A stretch of 64,000 nt of DNA from Gordonia alkaliphila (GTDB lineage Bacteria; Actinomycetota; Actinomycetes; Mycobacteriales; Mycobacteriaceae): contig NZ_JALKBW010000001.1 of NCBI RefSeq assembly GCF_023017165.1, positions 2,046,001 to 2,110,000 on the forward strand, in the 5' to 3' direction. Shown one piece after another: positions 56,700 to 64,000 of the stretch. The notes under the pieces are model-generated. The model saw only the letters and a program-made list of their open reading frames with translations, was not told the DNA's origin and made no database searches. The stretch's first letter is position 1. Each line of letters begins with the position of its first letter. Position numbers and translations under genes: made by a program.

Positions 56700-58232
56700 A
56701 TGCCTGCAACCACCGAACCTCTGGTCACCCGTCTCCGACAGGGACGGGTCGCTCGGCGTGGCGAGCACCAGGTCGGCCGGACGGCCACCTGGAACCTGCT
56801 GAAGGTCGCGCTGCTGGTGCCGGTGCTCACCACCGTGGTCCTGGCGCTGGTGCTCACCGTGACCAAGCTGCTGGCCGGCGGCGCGTTCGGCGGGCTCAGC
56901 AGCCAGTCGGCGGCCGCGTGGCTGGCGGTGAACCAGGTGCCGTTGACCGTCGGCGGGGTGACCGTCGGCGTACTGCCGATGTTGCCGACCATGGTGCTGA
57001 TCGCGGCCGTCGCGATGGGCACCGCGCGGGCCTGCCGCGAGGTCGACAGCCTGCAGGAAGTGGCGACGATCGCCGGTGCCGCGCTGGCCGGACCACTGGT
57101 GTGGACCGCCTTGGCCTTGGCCGTGGTGGCCGATGGCGCGGCCGTGTCCGCGCTCGGTCAGCCCGCGCCGCTGCCCGCCTTCGCCTTCACGCTGCTGGTG
57201 CAGGGTATCGGCGTGGCGATCGGCACGACCCGCCGCTGCGTGCAGCCGCTGCTGGCGATGTACGAGTTCCCGGTGGCCGACCGCGTGGGCGGACGCGCCG
57301 GGCTGCTGGCCTTCGCCGGGCTGCTCGGTGGCGGCCTGGCGCTGGTGGTGATCGCGGGCCTGGTCAAATGGGACCGGATCGGTGAGCTGATCGCGACCGG
57401 CAATTCCTTCGACGGCTACCTCGGCCTCATTCTGCTGTCGATCCTGTACCTGCCGAACGTGGTGGTCGGCGCGCTCGGTGTGGCCGTCGGTGCCAGCGTG
57501 CAGGTCGGCACCGCGACCATCGACGCGATCAGCGTGCATCCCGGTGCCGTGCCGCCGCTGCCGATCCTGGGGCTGCTTCCCGAGTCGAGCATGGGCCCGC
57601 TGGGCGCGTTCGTCTTCGTCGTGCCGGTGGCCGTCGGGGTGGCCGTCGGCTGGTACTGCCGAAGCTACGACATCGCCAAGCACCTGCGCGCCGTCGGCGT
57701 CGCCGCCGCGACGTGCGCCGCGCTGGTGGTGCTGGCCTGCGGCATGTCGGGCGGCGCAGTCGGCGAACTCGGCCGGGTGGGCGTGAGCGCACCGCTCGCC
57801 GGGGTCTACACCTTCGCGTGGATCGCGATCCTCGGCGCGGTGACCGCGGGGGTCCACCGGGTGGCGCCGGCCAGTTGGTTCGGCGACGCGGAGGCGGGGT
57901 CCGACGACGACTTCGACCTGGACCGGCTGCTGGCCGAGGATGCGGAGTTCGCGGACCTGGAGATCGTCGAGGATCCGGACCTGGACACCGCTGCGGACAC
58001 CGACACCGACACCGACGACGAGGACGAGGACGACGAGACCGACGCCGCCGAGGCCGACGTCGACGAGGATTTCGACGAGGATGCAGACGTCGTCGAGGCC
58101 GCGGAAGTCGAGGACGAAGACGTCGAACCCGACATGCCGGGCGCGGTGACCGAGGAGCTCCCCGTCACATCCGACGAGGTCGAGGCGTCGACTGACGCAC
58201 CCGAGCGGCAGAGCACAGACCCGGGACACTAA
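56700..58232 (+). CDS. perM: PerM-like cell-division membrane protein (DUF6350)
   Basis: 510 residues. About eight to ten membrane segments to residue 400 (for example LLVPVLTTVVLALVLTVTKL, LLAFAGLLGGGLALVVIAGL, GLILLSILYLPNVVVGALGV, AATCAALVVLACGMSGGAVG), then a very acidic cytoplasmic tail of about 105 residues rich in Asp/Glu, including a DTDTDT run. PerM (Rv0955) supports division at reduced magnesium by stabilising FtsB; function is by position and family. Start ATG 56700 (MPATTEPLVTRLRQG); an upstream ATG at 56655 is possible. Followed by purN. Confidence 0.87.
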   Translation: MPATTEPLVTRLRQGRVARRGEHQVGRTATWNLLKVALLVPVLTTVVLALVLTVTKLLAGGAFGGLSSQSAAAWLAVNQVPLTVGGVTVGVLPMLPTMVLIAAVAMGTARACREVDSLQEVATIAGAALAGPLVWTALALAVVADGAAVSALGQPAPLPAFAFTLLVQGIGVAIGTTRRCVQPLLAMYEFPVADRVGGRAGLLAFAGLLGGGLALVVIAGLVKWDRIGELIATGNSFDGYLGLILLSILYLPNVVVGALGVAVGASVQVGTATIDAISVHPGAVPPLPILGLLPESSMGPLGAFVFVVPVAVGVAVGWYCRSYDIAKHLRAVGVAAATCAALVVLACGMSGGAVGELGRVGVSAPLAGVYTFAWIAILGAVTAGVHRVAPASWFGDAEAGSDDDFDLDRLLAEDAEFADLEIVEDPDLDTAADTDTDTDDEDEDDETDAAEADVDEDFDEDADVVEAAEVEDEDVEPDMPGAVTEELPVTSDEVEASTDAPERQSTDPGH

Positions 58233-58235
58233 AAT
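58230..58235 (+). promoter_or_regulatory. Predicted -10 box of purNH, overlapping the perM stop
   Basis: TAAAAT, 7 nt, then the purN GTG. The first three bases are the perM stop codon TAA. No ribosome binding site precedes purN, so a leaderless purNH transcript is likely. Confidence 0.55.
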
Positions 58236-58242
58236 CCAGGGC

Positions 58243-58863
58243 GTGAACAACCGGTCGGACTCGCGCGTGCCCATCGTGGCGATGGCTTCGGGTACCGGTT
58301 CGCTGCTGGCCGCGCTGATCGAGCGCGCCGCCGCGCCGTCGTCGTCCTTCCGGGTGGCGGCTGTGGTGATCGATCGCGACTGCGCGGCCCGCGAGATCGG
58401 CGAGGCCGCCGACCTCCCCGTGGTGGTCTGTCGTCTCGGCGACCATCCCGATCGCGACGCCTGGGACCGGCAGCTGTTGGCCGAGGTCGACCGCTTCGCA
58501 CCGGACTGGGTGGTGACGGCCGGCTTCATGAAGATCCTCGGGCCCGCCTTCCTTGGCCGCTTCGCCGGTCGCGTGGTGAACTCCCACCCGGCGCTGCTGC
58601 CGGCCTTTCCCGGCGCGCACGGGGTGGCCGACGCGCTGGCCTACGGGGTCAAGGTCACCGGCACCACGGTGCACCTGGTGGACGGCGGCGTGGACACCGG
58701 CCCCATCCTGGCGCAGGCCACGGTCCCGGTGCTGCCCGACGACACCGTCGACACCCTGCACGAACGCATCAAGATCTCAGAACGTGAACTCCTCCCGGAC
58801 GTGGTGGAGGCCGTGGTGACCCGAGGTGTGGTCACCGATGGACGAAAGGCACAAATCTCGTGA
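58243..58863 (+). CDS. purN: Phosphoribosylglycinamide formyltransferase
   Basis: 206 residues. Transfers formyl from 10-formyl-THF to GAR in purine synthesis. Seen: [20 protein letters not shown] (the usual SGxGSN is SGTGSL), [20 protein letters not shown] with catalytic Asn, [18 protein letters not shown] with catalytic His, and [20 protein letters not shown] with the catalytic Asp. GTG at 58243. Its stop overlaps the purH start (GTGA). Confidence 0.94.
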   Translation: MNNRSDSRVPIVAMASGTGSLLAALIERAAAPSSSFRVAAVVIDRDCAAREIGEAADLPVVVCRLGDHPDRDAWDRQLLAEVDRFAPDWVVTAGFMKILGPAFLGRFAGRVVNSHPALLPAFPGAHGVADALAYGVKVTGTTVHLVDGGVDTGPILAQATVPVLPDDTVDTLHERIKISERELLPDVVEAVVTRGVVTDGRKAQIS

Positions 58864-60425
58864 ACGCATCCGCAGGCACTCGGCCGATCCGACGGGCGCT
58901 GGTCAGCGTCTATGACAAGACCGGCCTCGCCGAGCTGGCGACCGCGCTGCACGCGGCGGGCGTGGAGATCGTCTCCACCGGCTCCACCGCGAAGACCATC
59001 GCCGCCGCCGGTGTGCCGGTGACCGAGGTCAGCGAGCTGACCGGCTTCCCGGAGTGCCTGGAGGGCCGGGTCAAGACCCTGCATCCGCGCGTGCACGCGG
59101 GCGTGCTGGCCGACACCCGCAAGGACGACCACCTCGCGCAGCTGGCCGACCTGGACATCAAGCCGTTCGAGCTGGTGTGCGTCAACCTGTACCCGTTCAC
59201 CGAGACGGTGGCCTCCGGCGCGACGCCTGACGAGTGCGTCGAGCAGATCGACATCGGCGGACCGTCGATGGTCCGTGCCGCCGCCAAGAACCACCCGTCG
59301 GTGGCCGTGGTGGTGGACCCGAGCGACTACGCGCAGGTCGCCGCGGCTGTCACCGCCGGCGGCTTCGACCTCGCGCAGCGGCAGGCGCTGGCCGCCAAGG
59401 CCTTCCGCCACACCGCCGACTACGACGTGGCCGTCGCCTCTTGGATGAGCAGCGTGGTGGCCCCCGACGCCGAGTCGTCGTTCCCGGTGTGGACCGGCGC
59501 CACCTGGGATCGCAGTGCGGTGTTGCGCTACGGCGAGAACCCGCACCAGAGCGCGGCGCTGTACACCAACCACGGTGGCCCGGCGGGTCTGGCGCAGGCC
59601 GAGCAGTTGCACGGCAAGGAGATGTCGTTCAACAACTACACCGACGGTGACGCCGCCTGGCGCGCCGCCTTCGACCACACCGAGCCGGCCGTCGCGATCA
59701 TCAAGCACGCCAACCCGTGCGGTATCGCGATCGGCGCCGACATCGCCGAGGCACACCGCAAGGCGCACGAGTGCGACCCGGTCAGCGCCTTCGGCGGCGT
59801 GATCGCCGCCAACCGCGAGGTCTCGGTGCAGATGGCCGAGCAGGTGGCGGAGATCTTCACCGAGGTCATCATCGCCCCGGGTTACGCCGACGGTGCCGTG
59901 GAGGTGCTCTCGCGCAAGAAGAACGTCCGTATCCTGGTGGCCCAGCCGCCCACCGAGTCCGGCATCGAGCTGCGCCCGATCTCCGGCGGCGCACTGCTGC
60001 AGGCCCGCGACGTGCTCGACGCCGAGGGCGACGACCCGGCCAACTGGACCCTTGCGGTGGGCGAGCCCGCCGACGCGCAGACCCTCGCCGACCTGGCCTT
60101 CGCCTGGCGCGCGGGGCGCGCGGTGAAGTCGAACGCGATCCTGCTGGCACACGACGGCGCCTCGGTGGGTGTCGGCATGGGCCAGGTGAACCGCGTCGAT
60201 TCCGCGCACCTCGCGGTCAATCGCGCCGGTGACCGCGCCCGCGGTTCGGTGGCCTCCTCGGACGCCTTCTTCCCGTTCCCGGACGGACTGCAGGTCCTCA
60301 TCGACGCCGGTGTGCGCGCCGTGGTGCAGCCCGGCGGTTCGGTCCGCGACAACGAGGTCATCGAGGCCGCGCAGGCCGCGGGCATCACCATGTACTTCAC
60401 GGGTGCCCGGCACTTCGCGCACTGA
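58860..60425 (+). CDS. purH: Bifunctional AICAR transformylase / IMP cyclohydrolase
   Basis: 521 residues. N-terminal IMP cyclohydrolase (MGS-like fold: [29 protein letters not shown] [34 protein letters not shown]) and C-terminal AICAR formyltransferase from about residue 210 ([26 protein letters not shown] with the Lys-His pair, [33 protein letters not shown]). Last two steps to IMP. Coupled to purN; followed by a hairpin at 60438-60474. Confidence 0.97.
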   Translation: MNASAGTRPIRRALVSVYDKTGLAELATALHAAGVEIVSTGSTAKTIAAAGVPVTEVSELTGFPECLEGRVKTLHPRVHAGVLADTRKDDHLAQLADLDIKPFELVCVNLYPFTETVASGATPDECVEQIDIGGPSMVRAAAKNHPSVAVVVDPSDYAQVAAAVTAGGFDLAQRQALAAKAFRHTADYDVAVASWMSSVVAPDAESSFPVWTGATWDRSAVLRYGENPHQSAALYTNHGGPAGLAQAEQLHGKEMSFNNYTDGDAAWRAAFDHTEPAVAIIKHANPCGIAIGADIAEAHRKAHECDPVSAFGGVIAANREVSVQMAEQVAEIFTEVIIAPGYADGAVEVLSRKKNVRILVAQPPTESGIELRPISGGALLQARDVLDAEGDDPANWTLAVGEPADAQTLADLAFAWRAGRAVKSNAILLAHDGASVGVGMGQVNRVDSAHLAVNRAGDRARGSVASSDAFFPFPDGLQVLIDAGVRAVVQPGGSVRDNEVIEAAQAAGITMYFTGARHFAH

Positions 60426-60437
60426 TCGGCAGTTCTA

Positions 60438-60474
60438 TGTCCGCGAAGGTACCTGTGAGGGGCCTTCGAGGACA
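60438..60474 (+). terminator. Hairpin after purH
   Basis: Two stacked stems, TGTCC/GGACA and CGAAGG/CCTTCG, separated by a single mismatch, with a 13-nt loop and CAAAAG after it. Starts 12 bp after the purH stop. Confidence 0.55.
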
Positions 60475-60512
60475 CAAAAGTTCGGCTGCTCGCCGGTGAG
60501 CACGGAAACAGC

Positions 60513-61262
60513 ATGAGTCTTCTCGACATTCTGGTGCTGGTGCTCGCCGGCATCGCGGCCGGTGCCGTCGGCTACGCGACCGGACTGGCATCGATCATCA
60601 GCTACCCGGCGCTGCTGATGGCCGGGCTGTCGCCGATGACCGCGAACGTCACCAACACGGTGGCGCTGGTGGCGGTGGGCGTGGGGAGCTTCGCCAAGTC
60701 CGGTCGGGTGCTCCTGGCCGAGGACGGCGGCAAACCGCTGGCCCGGGCGTCGCTGATCGCCCTCGTCGGTGGTGCCGTCGGCGCCGGGGCGCTGATGTTG
60801 GCGCCGTCGTCGGTTTTCGAAGTGGTGGTGCCGTATCTGGTGGCGGTGGCCGCCATCGCACTGCTGCTGCAGCCGCGACTGCGCGCCCGCGTCGGTGATC
60901 GTGCCGAGCATCCCGCCTGGTGGCTGGTCGGCGTGTTCGTGGTGTCGATCTACGGCGGCTACTTCGGCGCCGGTGCCGGCGTGATGTTCGTGGCGCTGGC
61001 GATGGTACTGACCGGTCTGCCGCTCTGGCGGGCCACGCTGCTCAAGTCGGCGCTGCTCGGTATCGCCAACGCGGTGGCTGCGGTCGGTTTCATCATCTTC
61101 TCGGACGTGCACTGGGGCGGTGCGCTCGCGATGGGGGCCGGTTGTCTGATCGGCGGCTGGGTGGGACCGCCCATCGTCGAACGCCTCCCGGCCGCACCGT
61201 TGCGTATCGCGATCGGCGTGGCCGGACTGGGACTGGCCCTGTGGCTGGGGTTCGGCGGCTGA
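60513..61262 (+). CDS. TauE/SafE-family (DUF81) membrane permease
   Basis: 249 residues with about eight membrane segments in two related halves: AAGAVGYATGLASIISYPAL then SPMTANVTNTVALVAVGVGS in the first, YGGYFGAGAGVMFVALAMVL and LKSALLGIANAVAAVGFIIF in the second. The G-x-x-G-x-G-x-G and N-T-V patterns are those of sulfite/sulfonate exporters of the TauE/SafE family; substrate is unknown. No good ribosome binding site; it may have its own promoter after the purH hairpin. Confidence 0.9.
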   Translation: MSLLDILVLVLAGIAAGAVGYATGLASIISYPALLMAGLSPMTANVTNTVALVAVGVGSFAKSGRVLLAEDGGKPLARASLIALVGGAVGAGALMLAPSSVFEVVVPYLVAVAAIALLLQPRLRARVGDRAEHPAWWLVGVFVVSIYGGYFGAGAGVMFVALAMVLTGLPLWRATLLKSALLGIANAVAAVGFIIFSDVHWGGALAMGAGCLIGGWVGPPIVERLPAAPLRIAIGVAGLGLALWLGFGG

Positions 61263-61274
61263 CGCGGTACGGAG

Positions 61275-61979
61275 TCAGGGGGTCGCGCGCCGCAGCGTGA
61301 GGTAACTCAGGCCGGCCAGCACCGCGGCCACACCGACGCCGATCAACGCCACGTACAGCGCTTCGGCGTGCGCCAGGGTGCGGCCGACGGCCGACCACGA
61401 GTCGGTGAGGGTGATCCCGAGCGCGGCTAGAACGAGCACGGCGGCCACTCCGACGAGCCCGACGATCAGCCAGAGCAAGCCGAAGCGCTGGTAGACCGTC
61501 GCGCCGAGGAAGCCGATGAGGAACACGAGCATGGACCCGGTGAAGTAGAAGAGTGCTGCCGCCCACGGGCCCTGATCCCACAGCCACGGAAGCCGGAAGA
61601 AGTAGCCGTGTATGCCCCACCCGTCGGTGGCTTGTTCGATGACGCCGCCGATCAGGTAGATCGCGGAGAGTCCGAGCGCGGTGCCTGCGGCGGTCAGCAT
61701 GGTGCCGGTGAAGAATTCGCGGCGGCTCACGCTCATCGCCTGGGAGAACGGAAATCCCAGATACAGGGACTGGATGCCCACCACGGCGAAATACCAGAGT
61801 GGGGCCTGGACGGCACCGCTGTACATCGGTTCGGTGATCGGTGTGCTGACGGCGGCGGCGATGATGCCGAAGACCGCGAGTGTGATGGCGAACGATGCGG
61901 ACAAGATCAGCAGTGGTGTCCAGACGAAGGTCTGGCGGTTGATCAGCTGCATGCGGACCACATTGGCGGTGCGGTTCAT
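61275..61979 (-). CDS. ABC transporter permease of the YtrA-type cassette
   Basis: 234 residues with six membrane segments (for example FVWTPLLILSASFAITLAVF, AALFYFTGSMLVFLIGFLGA, LLWLIVGLVGVAAVLVLAAL). No strong family signature. ATG 61979 overlaps the ATPase stop by 4 bp, which marks it as the partner permease. Likely exporter of a small molecule or antibiotic-stress response component, as for GntR/YtrA-ABC cassettes in general. Convergent with the TauE gene. Confidence 0.85.
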   Translation of the reverse strand: MNRTANVVRMQLINRQTFVWTPLLILSASFAITLAVFGIIAAAVSTPITEPMYSGAVQAPLWYFAVVGIQSLYLGFPFSQAMSVSRREFFTGTMLTAAGTALGLSAIYLIGGVIEQATDGWGIHGYFFRLPWLWDQGPWAAALFYFTGSMLVFLIGFLGATVYQRFGLLWLIVGLVGVAAVLVLAALGITLTDSWSAVGRTLAHAEALYVALIGVGVAAVLAGLSYLTLRRATP

Positions 61980-62908
61980 CGTTGCGCTCCTGCGTCGAGA
62001 TCGGAGGGGGTGGAGAGTCCGGGGCGCGGCCCCTGGGTGAGCCGCACGATCAGTTCCTGGAGCGACACCGGCATGGTGGTCAGTCCGGCGCGGGCCAGGG
62101 CCTGCCGCTCGTCGTCGTTGAGGGCACCGAGCACGGTGACGGAGGCGACCGGGCCGAGGCGTTCGCGGTGCAGTACTTCGCGGCCGACGATGAACTCGTC
62201 GACCGCGGCTTCCGGGCCGACCACGGTGACGGCCCGGTTGCGCAGGTCATCGGCGGCTTCATCGATCACCACCTTCGTGTCGTCGAGCACCAGTACCTGC
62301 TCGATGAGGTCGGCGATCTCATCGATCAAGTGGCTGGAGATGACGACGGTGCGCGGATGGTCGGCGTAGTCGGTGAGTAGCCGGTCGTAGAAGAGCTGCC
62401 GGGCGACGGCGTCCAGGCCGAGGTACGGCTCGTCGAAGAACGTGATCTCGGCGCGGGAGGCCAGGCCGATGATGATGCCGACCGCGGAGTGCTGGCCGCG
62501 GGAGAGCTTCTTGATTCGGGTGTTCACCGGCAGCCGGAAGTCCTCGATGAGCTGGGCGGCGAGGTCGTCGTTCCAGTTCGGGAAGAAGAGTGCGGCGGTT
62601 GCGAAGGCGTGCTTGGGTTTCGCATCGTCGGGGTAGCGCTGGCCTTCGCGGACAAAGCACAGGCGTTCCAGGACGCGCGGGTTCTCGTACGGCTGGCCGC
62701 CGAAGATCTCCGCGTGACCGGAGGTCGCGAAGTTCTGCGCGGTGAGGATCGACATGAGGGTGGTCTTGCCGGTGCCATTGCGGCCGAACAGGCCGCAGAT
62801 CACGCCGCGTGGGATGTCGAAGTCGATGGCGTCGAGCACGGTGGTGCGGCCGTACTTCTTGGTCAACTCGCGGACTCGGACGGCCGGGTCGGTGACGGTG
62901 TCGGACAT
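61976..62908 (-). CDS. ABC transporter ATP-binding protein of the YtrA-type cassette
   Basis: 310 residues. Walker A GLFGRNGTGKTTLMSILT (about 36-53), degenerate signature LSRGQHSAVGIIIGLASRAE, Walker B ITFFDEPYLGLDAVARQLFY and H-loop VVISSHLIDEIADLIEQVLV. The LSRGQ signature and the C-terminal extension resemble YtrB-like ATPases. Encoded 3 bp after the GntR regulator and overlapping the permease. Confidence 0.93.
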   Translation of the reverse strand: MSDTVTDPAVRVRELTKKYGRTTVLDAIDFDIPRGVICGLFGRNGTGKTTLMSILTAQNFATSGHAEIFGGQPYENPRVLERLCFVREGQRYPDDAKPKHAFATAALFFPNWNDDLAAQLIEDFRLPVNTRIKKLSRGQHSAVGIIIGLASRAEITFFDEPYLGLDAVARQLFYDRLLTDYADHPRTVVISSHLIDEIADLIEQVLVLDDTKVVIDEAADDLRNRAVTVVGPEAAVDEFIVGREVLHRERLGPVASVTVLGALNDDERQALARAGLTTMPVSLQELIVRLTQGPRPGLSTPSDLDAGAQR

Positions 62909-62911
62909 GTC

Positions 62912-63265
62912 TTAGCTCCTTGCGTTGATGAGGTCGATGACGTCTTGGCGGCTCAGTCCGAGGCGGGCCGCTTCGGCCAGGAGGGGGTCGAGGAAGCGGT
63001 CGGCGAGCGCGGTGCTGCGTTCGGCGCGCAGCACGTCCCGCGCGCCGGTCGCGACGAACATGCCGATCCCGCGACGCTTGTACAGAACGCCCTTGTCCAC
63101 CAGGAGGTTCACGCCCTTGGCCGCGGTGGCCGGGTTGATCCGGTAGAAGCGCGCCAGGTCGTTGGTCGACGGTGCCTGGCCGTCCTCGGGCAGGTCGCCG
63201 TCGATGATCTGGTCGGCGATGCTGTCGGCGATCTGCAGGAACAGCGGCCGCCCGTCGTCGATCAT
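62912..63265 (-). CDS. GntR-family regulator, YtrA subfamily
   Basis: 117 residues, the short length of the YtrA subfamily. N-terminal winged helix: PLFLQIADSIADQIIDGDLP, QAPSTNDLARFYRINPATAA, KGVNLLVDKGVLYKRRGIGM, FV; the C-terminal part is only about 40 residues with two helices (ADRFLDPLLAEAARLG). GAAGGA 8 nt before the ATG at 63265. A perfect 24-bp palindrome lies 14 bp upstream and is almost certainly its operator, so the operon is probably autorepressed until an inducer is present. Confidence 0.93.
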   Translation of the reverse strand: MIDDGRPLFLQIADSIADQIIDGDLPEDGQAPSTNDLARFYRINPATAAKGVNLLVDKGVLYKRRGIGMFVATGARDVLRAERSTALADRFLDPLLAEAARLGLSRQDVIDLINARS

Positions 63266-63278
63266 GCTCGCGTCCTTC

Positions 63279-63302
63279 GGTTAGTTACTCGACTAACTAA
63301 CC
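63279..63302. promoter_or_regulatory. Palindromic operator of the GntR/ABC operon
   Basis: GGTTAGTTA (63279-63287) and TAACTAACC (63294-63302) are perfect 9-bp arms with a 6-nt spacer, 13 bp upstream of the GntR start. AT-rich against a GC-rich background; a typical YtrA-type binding site and the probable promoter position. Confidence 0.8.
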
Positions 63303-63566
63303 ATGACACCTGGGGGCGATGCTGTCAACGGCAGGTCGTGGGCAGCGCCTATCGGCGGGCCCAGGGCCGGCGCCCTTCGCCGGTCCCTGAGCCCGTCGAA
63401 GGGCTCGCAGTATGGAATTCTCAAACAACACATCGCGCCGGGAAATCTCTCCCGACACTGCATTCAGATACGTTCTAGATCTCGCGTGATACGAGAGTTG
63501 TTGGCGGACAGCACTTTTGGTGCTGCTGGGACTTCGGATCGTGAAACAGGCGTCGCTGGTACGGAC
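63303..63566. other. Intergenic region between the GntR operon and the HNH gene
   Basis: About 264 bp with no credible gene. It contains a GCCCTTCG/CGAAGGGC repeat (63372-63404) and then an AT-richer stretch at about 63410-63540 with a small TCTCG/CGAGA inverted repeat near 63479-63496. The composition differs from the surrounding coding DNA and may be a decayed insertion. Confidence 0.5.
63372..63404. repeat. Palindromic intergenic repeat with a GGTCCCTGAGCCCGTCGAAG core
   Basis: Perfect 8-bp arms GCCCTTCG (63372-63379) and CGAAGGGC (63397-63404) surround CCGGTCCCTGAGCCCGT. I recognise closely similar words as a very common dispersed intergenic repeat in actinobacteria and some other high-GC bacteria. 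Only one copy is seen here. Confidence 0.6.
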
Positions 63567-64000
63567 TCAGGCCGCGCCGGGCAACAACGTCAGAGTCCGG
63601 CGGGCATTCGACGGAATCGGTTCCCGGAAGCGCTGCGGGTGCTCGGGGTCGGCCGGTGGCACGAACCAGGGGTGGCGGTCGTGGCCGATGAACACCTCCC
63701 ATCCGCTTTGGTGAATCAGCATGTGGTGACGACGGCACAGCAGCACACCGTTGTCGAGGCAGGTCTGCCCGCCGTGCTCCCAATGGTCCACGTGGTGGCC
63801 GTCGCACCAGGACGGCGGTAGCCCGCAGCCGGGGAACGCGCAGCCGCGATCACGGAGGACGAGTGCTTTGCGGATGGCTGGCGTGAACAGTCGCTTCTCG
63901 CGGCCGACGTTGAGTGGGGAGCCGTTGTCGTCGAGCAGTGCGATCGCGACCGACGCCTCGCACATGATCACTTCTGCGGTGCGTGCGGAGATCGGTCCGC
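63567..64000 (-). CDS. DUF222/HNH endonuclease (13E12-repeat type), C-terminal part (partial)
   Basis: The open frame runs past the window edge, so only the last 144 residues are visible. They contain the HNH nuclease domain: RKALVLRDRGCAFPGCGLPP, CDGHHVDHWEHGGQTCLDNG, LLCRRHHMLIHQSGWEV with Cys pairs and the HH/H metal and catalytic residues. The preceding GPISARTAEVIMCEASVA is the DUF222 end. This paralogous family (REP13E12 proteins in M. tuberculosis) is multicopy, linked to mobile repeats, with unknown cellular role. ATG/GTG at 63971 reported by simple translation is internal. Confidence 0.9.
   Translation of the reverse strand, partial: GPISARTAEVIMCEASVAIALLDDNGSPLNVGREKRLFTPAIRKALVLRDRGCAFPGCGLPPSWCDGHHVDHWEHGGQTCLDNGVLLCRRHHMLIHQSGWEVFIGHDRHPWFVPPADPEHPQRFREPIPSNARRTLTLLPGAA

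Noticed and set aside
63303-63821. Plus-strand open frame of 172 codons
   Set aside because: Overlaps the HNH gene on the other strand, has no start signal and reads as a shadow there.

Overview
This is a high-GC actinobacterial chromosome segment, most likely from a mycolic-acid-containing member of the Mycobacteriales such as Gordonia or a close relative; the genus is inferred from gene content and order, not from a search. The order of many genes matches, from memory, the Mycobacterium tuberculosis stretch around Rv0881-Rv0957: SpoU methyltransferase, sepH, serC, gltA, echA6, metallo-beta-lactamase, ctpE, a small Rv0909-like protein, an Rv0910-like SRPBCC protein, pgi, chorismate mutase, pcrA/uvrD1, M23 peptidase, sucC, sucD, an Rv0954-like membrane protein, perM, purN and purH. 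A second block (41.2-55.5 kb) matches the leucine/branched-chain catabolic cluster Rv2498c-Rv2506.

Layout. 0-8.6 kb: end of a SpoU RNA methyltransferase, sepH, serC, a Gln/Pro-rich membrane protein, pdxH, a frameshifted MFS exporter, an MpaB-type oxygenase, a small membrane protein and pxpB-pxpC. 8.7-13.5 kb: gltA and an FKBP isomerase, a strong terminator with a 16-bp tandem repeat, then a leftward ABC exporter operon led by a small XRE regulator. 13.6-22.2 kb: a catalytically degenerate EchA6-like protein, a sugar-lactone oxidase/amino-acid aldolase pair, MBL hydrolase-ctpE, and a DNA glycosylase gene wedged in reverse between an Rv0909/Rv0910-like pair. 22.3-31.9 kb: tRNA-Arg(CCT), two SDRs, cysQ, an Fpg/Nei glycosylase, a secreted DUF4185 protein (possible arabinan hydrolase), pgi, chorismate mutase and a polytopic membrane protein. 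32-41.8 kb: pcrA, M23 peptidase, sucCD, a nonapeptide-repeat protein with an RDD partner, accD3-like carboxyltransferase, membrane protein and TetR regulator.

41.8-55.5 kb encodes what reads as a nearly complete leucine-to-acetoacetyl-CoA route: a fused 2-oxoacid:ferredoxin oxidoreductase on the minus strand, and divergently a carboxyltransferase, biotin carboxylase, acyl-CoA dehydrogenase, MaoC-type hydratase, CitE-type lyase, acyl-CoA ligase and acetoacetyl-CoA synthetase, tightly packed. 55.6-64 kb: DUF5336-type membrane protein, perM, purN, purH, a TauE/SafE permease, a YtrA-type GntR/ABC cassette with a perfect palindromic operator, and the C-terminal part of a DUF222/HNH endonuclease.

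A recurrent signal is a TANNNT -10 box 6-8 nt before the annotated start codon with no ribosome binding site, seen before at least a dozen genes; this fits leaderless transcription, common in this order. I see no phage, integron, CRISPR array or defence island. The best leads are the leucine cluster with its alternative entry and exit enzymes, the interlocked mpg/Rv0909-Rv0910-like locus, and several palindromic operators and intergenic repeats.
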